From Mameliella sp. MMSF_3455 (GTDB lineage Bacteria > Pseudomonadota > Alphaproteobacteria > Rhodobacterales > Rhodobacteraceae), in assembly GCF_030733205.1 (NCBI RefSeq), contig NZ_JASHJL010000001.1, positions 1 to 64,000 on the forward strand: a stretch of 64,000 nucleotides of DNA, in the 5' to 3' direction. Both the position numbers and the translations under genes were made by a program. Within the stretch, counting starts at the first letter, position 1; every line of letters starts with the position of its first letter. The notes beneath the pieces were generated by a model. The model did no database searches, was not told the origin of the DNA, and saw only the letters and a list, made by a program, of their open reading frames with translations. Positions 17,529 to 27,393 of this stretch are shown one piece after another.

Positions 17529-17543
17529 CCGAACGGGGAAAGT

Positions 17544-20500
17544 ATGGCGAACTTTCAGGAGGTCATGGATCAACTCCGCGCTGCTCACGACGCAGGCGAC
17601 GTTGATCTTGCCAAGAGCCTTGCAGCCCAGGCGCGCGCTTTGCGCGGGACAAGAGAAAACCCGGAAGGCCAGCGCGCCCCGGACACCAGCGCTCGCCCCC
17701 AAGCGCGCCCGCCAGCCAGCGCGCCGCCGGCCATGCCTCTTGGCGGCGCCGGCGCGTCTCCCGTTCCGCCGTCGCACGACGATCTTCTTGGTCTGATCGG
17801 TGCGTCTGCCGATCCGAAACCGCCCAGCGCGCCCATCTTGCCGACCGTCATCGATCCGAAGGCGGCCCCGGCCATGCCGATGCCCGACGCACCCCCCAGC
17901 GTGGCGCCCGGTCAGCCACCGGCGAACGCTGGCCCCGCCCCCATGGTCCCGACCGACCTTGTTCGCCTTCTATCCGGCGAGGCCGCGGCAGGAGCGGCAA
18001 TGGGGATGCCGGACTACGGGACACCCACGACATTCACTGCGCCGACCGACAGCGTGAAGAGGCGGCCAAGTCAGGAACCCTCGGCGCCCGCGGAGCCGCC
18101 CGAGCCGGTGCAGGATTTGGCGAAGCGCCGCGGGCAGGAGTTCGTCCAAGGGGCGTCTGGCATTCTGCAAAGCGTGGCCAGGGCCAGAGGCATCAAGGAA
18201 GATACTCTGGCGGCTGCGATCAAGCGGGATGCACCTGACCGCGTGAAGGAAGCGGCCCGGCGCATCCAGTCGCTTGAGGGAATACTGTCGCGCGGCATAT
18301 CCGACTCCGGCGTCGGGCCGATGACAGACCAGGAGCGCGCCAAGTACCAGCGCGATCTGGCCGAGGCCGGCGAGGCTTTCAAGCAGTGGTCCGATGTGCA
18401 GGAGTTCGGCCCGGCCTTTGCCGGGAACCGAACCAAACAGGCAGAGAAGACAGCGAAGACAATCAAGGATTGGACCGACGAGAACTTTGGGGTTCCGCCA
18501 GAAGATGACAGTATCTGGTCCGACCTTGCATACGGCGGCGGCTCGATGGTGGGTTTCGTTACGCCTGCAGTTCTGGCCGGGCCATTGGGTCTTCCGGTCA
18601 CGGCGCAGATGGGGTCCGACGTGGCCCGCGTCGAGGCATATGACCGGGCGATTGCGGCCGGGGCGAGCGATGAAGACGCGCAAGCTGCCGCGAACCTCGC
18701 TGGCCTCATGGGGACGATGGAGGCTGTCCCGATCGGGCATGCGCTTAATCGTCTTCCGAAGCCTGTTCGGGACGACGTTATCGGGCGCCTTGGCCGGTTC
18801 GCCCGCGAGTCGGTTCTTGATGGAACCGAAGAAGCGATGCAGGAAGCCTTCGCTGCCCTCAGCCAAAACCTGATTGCCAAGGGTATCTATGACCCAGAGC
18901 AAAAGGTGATCACGAGCGACATAACGGATCAGGCCCTAGTGGGCTTTATCCTTGGCGCTTTCCTTGGCGGCAGCGTGAATATCGCGCGCAGGGACCGAGA
19001 AGACGAGAAGCCGAAAGAGTCGGCGTCGCCAGACGTAACGCCTGACGGCCCCGATCAGCCCGGGGGCGCCACCGGGGGAGACATGGATTACCCGCGGCTT
19101 TCCCCGATGGCGCCGATGCCGGATACCCGCGTCAACGTGGATCAAGGCAGGCCTACCCGCCCCCCGGAACCTGCGACCGGCGCGCTGCCGAACCGCATCT
19201 TTTCTGACCCCGGAAAGATCAATAGCGGGCCAAAAAGTGACCGCTACGAGGTAATTCCTGAAATCTATGTCGACCCGGAGACCGGCGAGGAGAGCCTGAC
19301 CGGTCGCAATGTTCGTGTCGACACGACCGGGCAGGAGCCGCCTGTCGTGGTCGATGGACCCGCCGCTGAACGGGACACAGCGGAGGGTAGCGGGCCGGGC
19401 GGTTCTGGGTCTTCCGCCCGGCCCGTGCCTGATGCCGACGCGCCTCCGGATGTTGCCCCGCGCCCCGTAGACCGCACGGACGAGCGCCGCGGGCCTGAAC
19501 GCAGAGCCGAGTTCGATCCGATTGACCGGAATGCGCCGCGGCGCCCGCGCGAGGTGGCCGATGGAGGCGATCCGGACGCAGCGCCCGCGCCGGATCCGCA
19601 GCCAGATGCCTCACCGGCCCCGGGGCCGCAAAGGGTGTTCCTGTCGAATGACGAGACGCTGGCAATCGGGACCGATGCGGATGCGTTCCAATACAAGGGC
19701 GGCGGTGATGCCCAGGGCGTGACGGATCGCCTGCAGGGTGTCACCAGTTTTGACCCGGAGCGCGCAGGCCGGGCCATCGTCTACGAGAAGGCGGATGGAA
19801 GCCGCGTCATCGCCGATGGCCACCAGCGCCTCGGGCTTGCCAAGCGCGCCGCCGAAGCCGGTCAGTCCGACGTCGGGGGGATGGCCGCCACGGTCTACCG
19901 GGAGGCTGATGGATACAGCGCGGCCGACGTGCGGGTGATTGCCGCCCTCAAGAACATCGCGGAGGGGAGCGGAACAGCCCTCGACGCTGCGCGGATCCTG
20001 CGCGACAGCGGTCAGAGCCTCGACGGTCTGAACCTGCCGCCGAAATCCGCACTCGTGCGCGATGCCGAGGGCCTGCGCCGCCTCTCTGACGGGGCTTTCG
20101 GCATGGTGGCGAACGGGGTCGCGACAGAACAGCATGGCGCCATTGTCGGGCGCGAGGTGGCCGACCAAGACGCGCACGCGAGCATCCTCAAGCTTCTGGG
20201 GCGCCTGAACCCGCGCAACGCGGAACAGGCCGCCATCATCGCCCGCGACGCCGCAGCCGACACCGCGAAGAGCGAAACCGCTGACCTGTTCGGTAGCCAG
20301 AAGGACACGGACACCCTATATCTTGAGCGCGCCCGTGTTCTCGATTCCGCGGTGAAAGGCCTCAAGAAGGACAAGGCCACGTTCAGCCGCCTCGTCCAGG
20401 AGGGCGACAAGATCGAGGGCGCCGGCAATAAGCTGGATGCCGATGCGAACACCAGGCGCGTCGAAGATGACGCCAAGGTTCTGGAATACCTGCAGCGCCA

Positions 20501-23500
20501 GGCCAACACGAAAGGACCGATCAGCGATGCCCTCTCAAAAGCCGCCCGAGACCTCAAGGCAGGCCGAAGCCTCTCCCAGGTCGCAAAGCAGTTCGTCGGG
20601 GATGTCCAGGGAGCGCTTTCGGCAGATGGCCAACCTGGGGATACAGGAGGCCGAGGAAGCGAAGCTACTGGACCGCGCCCGGAAGCAGAGGGCGGAACGC
20701 CGGAAGGCGAAGTAACCCCGGCGCCAAAGCCTGACACCGACCTGTTTGGAGAAAAGCCTGTCACCGACAAGGAGCGGGCCGAGGCCCAAATGTCCAAGCC
20801 GAAGCGCGGCGGGGACGCGCCGCCTCCCGGTGGACGTGGTGATCTGTTCGGCGACCCTGCAGATCGCGCTGACCTCTTCGACCGGCCCGACAGCGCCCCG
20901 CGGAAGGATGGGAAGCGCCCGGGCGAATACGTCGACCGCTCCGGCAACAAGCATGATGATGCGGTCTTTGTCAGCCGTGTGGACGAACTTCCCGACAAGA
21001 TTCCTCTCGACCAGTTGGCCAGCGAGGCGCGCCGCCTGACCCTGGAACCGGGGCGCCGGGAAGGCATCGAGTTCATGATGCTCATCGACCCGGACGGGCA
21101 GATCGTATCCTATGGGTCTGGTGAAAAGTCGGCAACCGGGGTTCCCGGGGCGATGAAAAATCTTGGGCTCGACCCTGACGCAGGCCTGATTGGGCACCAC
21201 AACCACCCGTCATCAAACGCATTTTCTCCGGCTGATTACCATGTCGGGGCTCTTCCCGGGTTCCGGGGGGTCTATGCGCACCTGCACGATGGAACGGCGC
21301 TCTATTTTGAGGCCACAGAGCGCTTCAAGCGATTGATCGAAGCTAGGTCAAAGGCCGGTATTCAGGTGCAAAAAGACCTCAGCACCATCAGTCACGCATC
21401 TTTCAAGGCAAGTGCCAAGTACAAAGAGTGGTCAGGAGATTCTGCGCAGGTGAAGGCTAACGCTTGGGCCGATTACACCTATATGTTCATGAAGGCGATG
21501 GATGATGTCGGCCTGATCGTTACCGAGGTCATGGGGAACCCGGCGCGCGAGAATGGTGACGTCGACAACCAGTTCTTCACAGACCCCGATCTGCGCAAGA
21601 CCTATACCAGCGTGAAAACAAAGCTGCGCAACCTGATCAAGCGCGGCGCCGTAGGAGATTACAATGATCGACCGACCGTCACCGTTCGCCACCCTGGAAG
21701 AATGGAAAAGATACCTGGAAACCGCGCGAAAGGGGGCCAGGTCAGTGGAACCGGGCGTGTTCCGGGAGATGTACGAGACGGAAGTCCTGGCCGCCCAGAA
21801 GCAGATCGCGGAGATGGAGGCGGACGCGAATCCGGAGACGATTTCGAAGCCGCGCTCGCAGCCCAGCTAGAGAAGCGGGGCAAGGGCCCGGCGGCCAAGA
21901 AGGATAGCGGGACTTCAAAACCCGCAACGCCGGATCAAAAGGCCATCAAAAAGGAAAGTAGCGAGAAGTCAAAGGCTTCCAAGCGGTCTGCCGCCGCGCG
22001 CACCAAGGACATCAAGAACATCCTCAAGGGCGGCGGGCTGGCCGACGACACTGGTCCTGATCCTGTCTACGAGCAGCTTTCGCCGATCTTCTCGGAATCC
22101 ATCGAGACCGACCCCAAAGGCCGCCCGCGCGTCGAAGTCTTCGGGGAAATGATCGGCCCGATGCTGGACGAGGGGCTGACGGCGGACGAGGTGCGCGCGC
22201 TGCGCCCTTATTTCGAGCGCTTCCTTGATGAGGTCGACGCTGGTACAATCGCCTGGCAAGGAGACCAAGATGCAGCACCCGGCGGACGTGTGGCATCCCC
22301 GTCCATTCGTCCAGATCCAGACCTTGACCCAATCCCGGCGGACCAGATCAAACAGGGCCAGTCTGTCGAAGTCAGCATGTCAGGCGGACCGCTCGTAGCT
22401 GGGGAAATCGGCCGGATCACGGTCGAAGGCGTGGAGTTGGTCGAAGGGAACGGGGATAGAACCGTTCTTCCCATTGAAGACATCGAGGATGGCGAGACAA
22501 AGGTATTCCCGGCATCTATCGAAGCCGCTGATCCGTCGTCAGATGTTAGTTTTGAAGATCCCGCATACCACGGCAGCATCTTCGATTTCGATCGCTTCGA
22601 TACAGGGCGTATTGGCACCGGAGAGGGCGCCCAGGCGTTCGGGTGGGGTCTTTACTTCACCCAGCGCCGAGAGATCGCTGAGCACTATCGAAATCAGGGC
22701 CTGCGCCAGCAATCAGACAGTCAACGGGGCGAAGGGCGGATCTACTCTGTCGAAGTTCCCGACGCTACGGACCTCATGGCGTGGGACGTGACGCTTGCCG
22801 AACAGCCCGAGAAGGTGCGCGAAGCCCTGTTGGGGAAAGGTGGCGTGGTCGAGTACTTGCGGGGCGATGAGGCGATCATGGATTACCTCGACCCCCATGT
22901 GAACGATGATTTCGAGGGATTGACGGGCCGCGAGTTCTACCAGGTTCTCAAGCGTCTCTCTGAAAACGACTATCTCGACACCAACGGCCCGGGCATGCGG
23001 GACGCCTACGAACGTGGCCGCGATGATGAGGTGGCTTCGTTGTTCCTTCGCAACGAGGGTATTCCTGGGCACCGCTTCCTTGATGCTGGATCCCGCGCCG
23101 GCGGCGAGGGCACCTACAACTACGTTATCTATGACGACTCCGAGGTGAGGATTACGCTCAAGGAGCAACGCCCCCCGATCCCCGGCGGCACGGCGATGGA
23201 TTTCGACGCGGCGTCGGCCATGCTGCCGAAGTTGCGCGCCAAGCTGGACGCCATGAACCTCAAGCGGGTAACGCTGAACGTGGAGGTTGGCGCGACCGGG
23301 CGCCAGGGTATGACCTACGCGCGCGGCCCGGGCCAGATCGACATCCTGATTTCGCAGGCGCTGGACCCCGAGGCCACGCTCTACCACGAGTCCATCCATG
23401 CGATGGTGATGATGAACCTCTTCACGCCTCGCGAATGGACGGCGCTGAGTAGAGCCGCGACGGTCAAGGCCCCCGGTGGAGAGCAGAATTGGATCGAGAA

Positions 23501-26500
23501 GCACGACATCGAGGCGCGCTATCCCGATCTGACACGATCCGAACAGATCGAGGAGGCAATCGCGGAGGAGTTCGCAGAGCGGGCTACGTCACGCCGAGCG
23601 CCCAAAAGCTCCCTTCTGGCCACGGCCTTCAACAAGATCCATCGGGTGCTGCGTGCAATCCGAAGCGTCTTCACTGGGCAAAGCGCTGAAGACGTTTTCG
23701 GCAAAGTCCTGGCTGGTCAGATCGGAGCGAGGGACGCAGGCAATACCGGCATCGCGGCCTCGCTGAAGCGATCAGAGATGCGTCCCGATGAAGAGGTCAA
23801 GCACTGGCGTAAAGGTCTGGAAAGGATCCGTAGCGGCAAGGCGGCCAAGACAGATGTCGCGAGGCTCGGGGCGCCCGGCCCGGTGTTGGCGAATTTCCTT
23901 CCCCCGAGACAGCCGATTGTCATGAAGGCCGCACGGGTTCGCGCGGTGATCAAAGACCACCCAAACGTCACCTATGGCGTCCTTGCGCAGGTTGCAGAGG
24001 CAATCCGGCACCCGGAATTTATCCTTCAGTCAGCGACCAGGGCCGACAGTATCGTAAGCATTCCTGTATTCGTACCCGGCGGTCTTCCCCTCGTGGTTGC
24101 CATCAAGCGTGATGGGACAGACCAAAATGGCAAGTCTGCGAGCGAAATCACCAGTGTCTACGTCAAGGATGATCCAGAGTGGTTCAAGCGCGAGGTGAAC
24201 GCCGGGCGCTTGGTCTATGATCGAGATGGGAAGTACGCGGGGGACAGTGCGAACCGTCCACGGTCTGATTCCGCTTCTGTCCAGCGCAAGGCTGATCTTG
24301 CCCCGCCGCGTAGGAGGAGGATACTAACTTCACGCGACGTTTTCAAGTCCGGCGCAGACTCGAAACCCAAGGAGATGCGGCTCCCAAAGTTCCTGCCGCC
24401 GGAGCCGAAGGCGCCAAAGACAGGGGCTGATGCGCCTGCGAAGGCAGGTGAGGGGTTCTCCAAGGATACCATCGCCAGACATGCTGCGCTTTCTGCGCAA
24501 TACGGTCACCCCGGCGTCCCGACGCAGGAGGTGTTCAAACCATTGTTTGGAGCGCCGCAGAGGTCCAAGATGGATTGGTTTCAGGAGTTGATGCAGGATC
24601 GTTTCATCATGTTCCGCGCCGCAGAGACGGCAATCGAACGGGCTACGGGGCAGAAGATACCAGAGAACCAGTCCTTCTCGCTGAAGGAAACCCTGTTCAG
24701 CGGACGCTTGGCCGACCGTCTCGAACGCCTGATGCGCGATGAAATCGAGCCGATCCACGAAGCGATTTCCCGGTCCAAGGTGTCTCTTGATGATCTTGGT
24801 CTCTTCCTGATCGCCAGGCACGCACCAGAGCGCAACGCCCTTATGGCGAAGCGCGATCCGGATCATTTCGGCAAGGGCAACGGGTCTGGCATGACCGATG
24901 AGATGGCTGCTCAGTACCTTTCCGAGTTCGAAGACAAGGGGATGACGCCCACGCTCAAGAGGCTGGCCAAGCTGATCGAGAAGGTCCTCGAGCGCGACCT
25001 GAAGCTTCGGCGTGCCGCAGGGCTCATCACCGAGGAGGAGTACCTCTCGTACACCAGTATGTTCGAGCATTATGTCCCGCTGCGCGGGTTTGCGGAACGC
25101 GAAGAGGGTGGCCAAATGGGCACGGGCTCCGGCTTCGATATTCGCGGGAAGGAAGGGCAAAATGCGCTGGGTCGAAAGTCCCTGTCGGACAACCCGGTAG
25201 TTCAGGCGCTTGCCATGCGTCAGAACGGGATCGTCAGAGCTGAGAAGAACCGTGCCGGCCGGACGTTGATGCGCCTCGTCCAGAGGTTCCCCCATCCCGA
25301 TCTTTGGGAAGTCATGCACAAGCTTCCCATGCGCCGCGTGCTGGACCCTCAAACCGGCATGGTAAAGGAGATCGTCGACTTCGGCGCGGCTCGCGAAGAC
25401 AACGTCCTTGCGGTCAAGGTTGACGGCGAGACACGACACATTCTGATCCACGATCCGCTCATGGCGGCAGCGGTAAAGAACCTGGAAGACCGCAATGTCG
25501 GCATCTTGGCAAAGGTGCTCATGCAACTGAGGAGGCTCACGCGGGCCTTTTCCCGTCTCCAAACTGGTGCCAACCCTGATTTCGTTTTCCCGAACGCCAT
25601 GTCCGACTACTTCGAGGGGCTTTGGACTGCGTTCAACGTGAAGGATGCGGACGCCAAGAAGATTTTCGCAGCCTACAAGAGCTACTATCCAGCTGCGTTG
25701 TGGCAGGGAATCCGGGAGGAGTTCGGTGATAGCGCTCTTGGCCGCCTGGCGACCAAAGAGAAAGGGGAGCGCCTAAGCCGTCTCAACGGCGATGCGGTGG
25801 ACCCGGAAACCCTTTCGAAGATGCGGAAATACCGCGAGGAATGGAAACTCTCTGGCGGCAAGATCAACTTCATGGCGTTCCGCGACCTCGATGAGATCAC
25901 ACGCGACGTCAACCGTGCCATCGACAAGAGCCAGCGTCGGATGTGGCAAGTTCGCCCCTGGGAAGCGATCGAAAGCACGCTTCAAGTCATTGAGAAGGTC
26001 AACCAGCCTGTGGAGGCCGCCGGCCGACTAGCGATGTACGTCGCAGCGCGGGAAAATGGCCTGTCGCGCGAGCGGGCCGCTGCGCTGGCGCTCGATGCGT
26101 CCGGCAACTACTATCGAAAAGGCCGGGCAACCAATGGGCTAGCGGCCCTCTACGCATTCTTCAATCCGGCTGTCCAAGGTGTCGAAAAGTTCATCCGGTT
26201 CTCCAAGCGACCCAGAAACTGGGCTGTCATGGGCGGGTTGATGGCCTCCAACTACGCGCTCACGGCGTTCTTCATTCACGCCTTCGAAGACGAAGATGAT
26301 CCCGAAAAGCGGTCGCTCTATCTGGATATTCCCGAGTTCGAGCGGGGGCGCTCGATTGTGATCCCGACAGGAATTGTCGAGGAGGACACCGGGATTATTG
26401 GTGACGACGGCGAACCGATAATGAGGAAGCGCCTGACGTACCTGAGCTTCCGCGTGCCGCACAACCTTCGCCCGATCCTGACGATGGGGGCCAAGCTGGC

Positions 26501-27383
26501 AGAGGTTCAGTCGGGTCAAACGGACCATCCGGACGCTGCGAACGAAATCTCAAAGTCCTGGATGATGAACAGCAACCCGCTTGGTGATACCAGCCCAGGC
26601 AACATGATCGCGCCTACTGTGCTAGATCCCTTTGTCGACCTGGCCTTGAACCGAAACTTCTTCGGCGGGCCGATCAGGCCGAGCGTCTACGCCCATGAGG
26701 AAGGTCTGCCGAAGGCGTCCCAATACTTCGAATCCTCGATCAATCCGGTCTACCCAAGCGTCTCACAGGTTTTGAACCACGCCACGGGAGGAACTTCCTA
26801 CGAGCCCGGATTCGCTGACGTTTACCCTGACGACATTGAATACCTGGTCGACTACATCAGCGGTGGGCTCGGTCGGTTTGTATCCCGCGGGTATGAAGCC
26901 GCGCAGGATGTTGCGGCTGGTAACCCGCCTACACATGGCCGGATCCCGATTGTTCGTACCTTTAGCGGCAGAACGAACCACTATGCTGAGAATGACCGCT
27001 ATTACTCCTACCGCGAGGCGATCAAGCACAATCAGAACCGCCTGCGGCAGGCGAAGAAAGACCTGGGCGCGAACCCGGACAACCTTGAGGCCAAGGAAGC
27101 CTTTGAACGGTATCTCCGCGAGCTGAACGCTTCGGTCTCTCCGAAGACCGGAGATTTCTCGTGGAAAGGATCGCTGCCCAAGGTCATTGAAAGGGCCGAC
27201 GACGATCTGAAAGCCCTCCGTGGTGGCATCCTTACCATCGTGCGGGACGATACCCTGTCCAGTGCAGAGAAACGGAAGCTCATCCGGCCGATCCGTCTAC
27301 AAATCGAGGACCGCCAGCGCCGGGCGCGTGCGGAAATCGAGGATCTGGTCACGAAAATCGGAACGCGGTCCGGCCTCGACTGA
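17544..27383 (+). CDS. Giant polyvalent internal virion protein (3279 aa)
   Basis: A single frame of 3279 codons. Visible parts in order: residues ~300-480, a hydrophobic/helical segment; ~695-920, a ParB-like domain (VIADGHQRLGLAKRA); ~1130-1265, a JAB/MPN-like metalloprotease with HHNHP at 1218-1222; ~1670-1872, an ADP-ribosyltransferase of the polyvalent type (YHGSIFDFDRFDTGRIGTGEGAQ, GWGLYFT); ~1930-2010, a zincin with HESIH at 1948-1952; ~2087-2233, a MuF/barnase-like C-terminal-toxin type domain (ITSVYVKDDPEWFKREV); ~2270-3279, a long helical region of the large-polyvalent-protein-associated (LPD38) type. In families of this kind the protein is packaged and ejected, with effector domains protecting or reprogramming the entry process. 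Gly/Asp/Pro-rich linkers separate the domains. Confidence 0.85.
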   Translation: MANFQEVMDQLRAAHDAGDVDLAKSLAAQARALRGTRENPEGQRAPDTSARPQARPPASAPPAMPLGGAGASPVPPSHDDLLGLIGASADPKPPSAPILPTVIDPKAAPAMPMPDAPPSVAPGQPPANAGPAPMVPTDLVRLLSGEAAAGAAMGMPDYGTPTTFTAPTDSVKRRPSQEPSAPAEPPEPVQDLAKRRGQEFVQGASGILQSVARARGIKEDTLAAAIKRDAPDRVKEAARRIQSLEGILSRGISDSGVGPMTDQERAKYQRDLAEAGEAFKQWSDVQEFGPAFAGNRTKQAEKTAKTIKDWTDENFGVPPEDDSIWSDLAYGGGSMVGFVTPAVLAGPLGLPVTAQMGSDVARVEAYDRAIAAGASDEDAQAAANLAGLMGTMEAVPIGHALNRLPKPVRDDVIGRLGRFARESVLDGTEEAMQEAFAALSQNLIAKGIYDPEQKVITSDITDQALVGFILGAFLGGSVNIARRDREDEKPKESASPDVTPDGPDQPGGATGGDMDYPRLSPMAPMPDTRVNVDQGRPTRPPEPATGALPNRIFSDPGKINSGPKSDRYEVIPEIYVDPETGEESLTGRNVRVDTTGQEPPVVVDGPAAERDTAEGSGPGGSGSSARPVPDADAPPDVAPRPVDRTDERRGPERRAEFDPIDRNAPRRPREVADGGDPDAAPAPDPQPDASPAPGPQRVFLSNDETLAIGTDADAFQYKGGGDAQGVTDRLQGVTSFDPERAGRAIVYEKADGSRVIADGHQRLGLAKRAAEAGQSDVGGMAATVYREADGYSAADVRVIAALKNIAEGSGTALDAARILRDSGQSLDGLNLPPKSALVRDAEGLRRLSDGAFGMVANGVATEQHGAIVGREVADQDAHASILKLLGRLNPRNAEQAAIIARDAAADTAKSETADLFGSQKDTDTLYLERARVLDSAVKGLKKDKATFSRLVQEGDKIEGAGNKLDADANTRRVEDDAKVLEYLQRQANTKGPISDALSKAARDLKAGRSLSQVAKQFVGDVQGALSADGQPGDTGGRGSEATGPRPEAEGGTPEGEVTPAPKPDTDLFGEKPVTDKERAEAQMSKPKRGGDAPPPGGRGDLFGDPADRADLFDRPDSAPRKDGKRPGEYVDRSGNKHDDAVFVSRVDELPDKIPLDQLASEARRLTLEPGRREGIEFMMLIDPDGQIVSYGSGEKSATGVPGAMKNLGLDPDAGLIGHHNHPSSNAFSPADYHVGALPGFRGVYAHLHDGTALYFEATERFKRLIEARSKAGIQVQKDLSTISHASFKASAKYKEWSGDSAQVKANAWADYTYMFMKAMDDVGLIVTEVMGNPARENGDVDNQFFTDPDLRKTYTSVKTKLRNLIKRGAVGDYNDRPTVTVRHPGRMEKIPGNRAKGGQVSGTGRVPGDVRDGSPGRPEADRGDGGGRESGDDFEAALAAQLEKRGKGPAAKKDSGTSKPATPDQKAIKKESSEKSKASKRSAAARTKDIKNILKGGGLADDTGPDPVYEQLSPIFSESIETDPKGRPRVEVFGEMIGPMLDEGLTADEVRALRPYFERFLDEVDAGTIAWQGDQDAAPGGRVASPSIRPDPDLDPIPADQIKQGQSVEVSMSGGPLVAGEIGRITVEGVELVEGNGDRTVLPIEDIEDGETKVFPASIEAADPSSDVSFEDPAYHGSIFDFDRFDTGRIGTGEGAQAFGWGLYFTQRREIAEHYRNQGLRQQSDSQRGEGRIYSVEVPDATDLMAWDVTLAEQPEKVREALLGKGGVVEYLRGDEAIMDYLDPHVNDDFEGLTGREFYQVLKRLSENDYLDTNGPGMRDAYERGRDDEVASLFLRNEGIPGHRFLDAGSRAGGEGTYNYVIYDDSEVRITLKEQRPPIPGGTAMDFDAASAMLPKLRAKLDAMNLKRVTLNVEVGATGRQGMTYARGPGQIDILISQALDPEATLYHESIHAMVMMNLFTPREWTALSRAATVKAPGGEQNWIEKHDIEARYPDLTRSEQIEEAIAEEFAERATSRRAPKSSLLATAFNKIHRVLRAIRSVFTGQSAEDVFGKVLAGQIGARDAGNTGIAASLKRSEMRPDEEVKHWRKGLERIRSGKAAKTDVARLGAPGPVLANFLPPRQPIVMKAARVRAVIKDHPNVTYGVLAQVAEAIRHPEFILQSATRADSIVSIPVFVPGGLPLVVAIKRDGTDQNGKSASEITSVYVKDDPEWFKREVNAGRLVYDRDGKYAGDSANRPRSDSASVQRKADLAPPRRRRILTSRDVFKSGADSKPKEMRLPKFLPPEPKAPKTGADAPAKAGEGFSKDTIARHAALSAQYGHPGVPTQEVFKPLFGAPQRSKMDWFQELMQDRFIMFRAAETAIERATGQKIPENQSFSLKETLFSGRLADRLERLMRDEIEPIHEAISRSKVSLDDLGLFLIARHAPERNALMAKRDPDHFGKGNGSGMTDEMAAQYLSEFEDKGMTPTLKRLAKLIEKVLERDLKLRRAAGLITEEEYLSYTSMFEHYVPLRGFAEREEGGQMGTGSGFDIRGKEGQNALGRKSLSDNPVVQALAMRQNGIVRAEKNRAGRTLMRLVQRFPHPDLWEVMHKLPMRRVLDPQTGMVKEIVDFGAAREDNVLAVKVDGETRHILIHDPLMAAAVKNLEDRNVGILAKVLMQLRRLTRAFSRLQTGANPDFVFPNAMSDYFEGLWTAFNVKDADAKKIFAAYKSYYPAALWQGIREEFGDSALGRLATKEKGERLSRLNGDAVDPETLSKMRKYREEWKLSGGKINFMAFRDLDEITRDVNRAIDKSQRRMWQVRPWEAIESTLQVIEKVNQPVEAAGRLAMYVAARENGLSRERAAALALDASGNYYRKGRATNGLAALYAFFNPAVQGVEKFIRFSKRPRNWAVMGGLMASNYALTAFFIHAFEDEDDPEKRSLYLDIPEFERGRSIVIPTGIVEEDTGIIGDDGEPIMRKRLTYLSFRVPHNLRPILTMGAKLAEVQSGQTDHPDAANEISKSWMMNSNPLGDTSPGNMIAPTVLDPFVDLALNRNFFGGPIRPSVYAHEEGLPKASQYFESSINPVYPSVSQVLNHATGGTSYEPGFADVYPDDIEYLVDYISGGLGRFVSRGYEAAQDVAAGNPPTHGRIPIVRTFSGRTNHYAENDRYYSYREAIKHNQNRLRQAKKDLGANPDNLEAKEAFERYLRELNASVSPKTGDFSWKGSLPKVIERADDDLKALRGGILTIVRDDTLSSAEKRKLIRPIRLQIEDRQRRARAEIEDLVTKIGTRSGLD
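20602..20715 (+). CDS. Possible overprinted 37-aa ORF inside the giant gene
   Basis: In another frame inside a low-complexity linker of the 3279-codon gene, ATG at 20602 encodes 37 aa that look like a charged amphipathic helix (RERFRQMANLGIQEAEEAK then a basic tail). The main frame here reads Gly/Pro/Glu-rich linker. The SD (CGGGG) is weak, so this is much less certain than the ORF at 21664. Confidence 0.2.
   Translation: MSRERFRQMANLGIQEAEEAKLLDRARKQRAERRKAK
21664..21870 (+). CDS. Overprinted 68-aa ORF inside the giant gene
   Basis: An ATG at 21664, preceded by AGGAG at a 6-nt spacing, opens a 68-codon frame different from that of the giant gene. The product looks like a normal folded helical protein: PSPFATLEEWKRYLETARKG, then FREMYETEVLAAQKQIAEME. 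The giant frame over the same bases gives a Gly/Arg/Asp/Pro-rich linker of low complexity (residues ~1374-1443), lying just after the JAB/MPN domain. The composition contrast and a good SD suggest the small frame is, or was, a real gene. It has no recognised family. Confidence 0.5.
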   Translation: MIDRPSPFATLEEWKRYLETARKGARSVEPGVFREMYETEVLAAQKQIAEMEADANPETISKPRSQPS

Positions 27384-27393
27384 CGCGCCGGAC

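Noticed and set aside
22474-22791. 105-aa plus-strand ORF overlapping the ART domain
   Set aside because: Ser/Arg-rich shadow with no SD; the giant frame here has clear domain motifs.
24330-25562. 410-aa minus-strand ORF in the giant gene
   Set aside because: Shadow of the LPD38-like region; composition typical of antisense frames.
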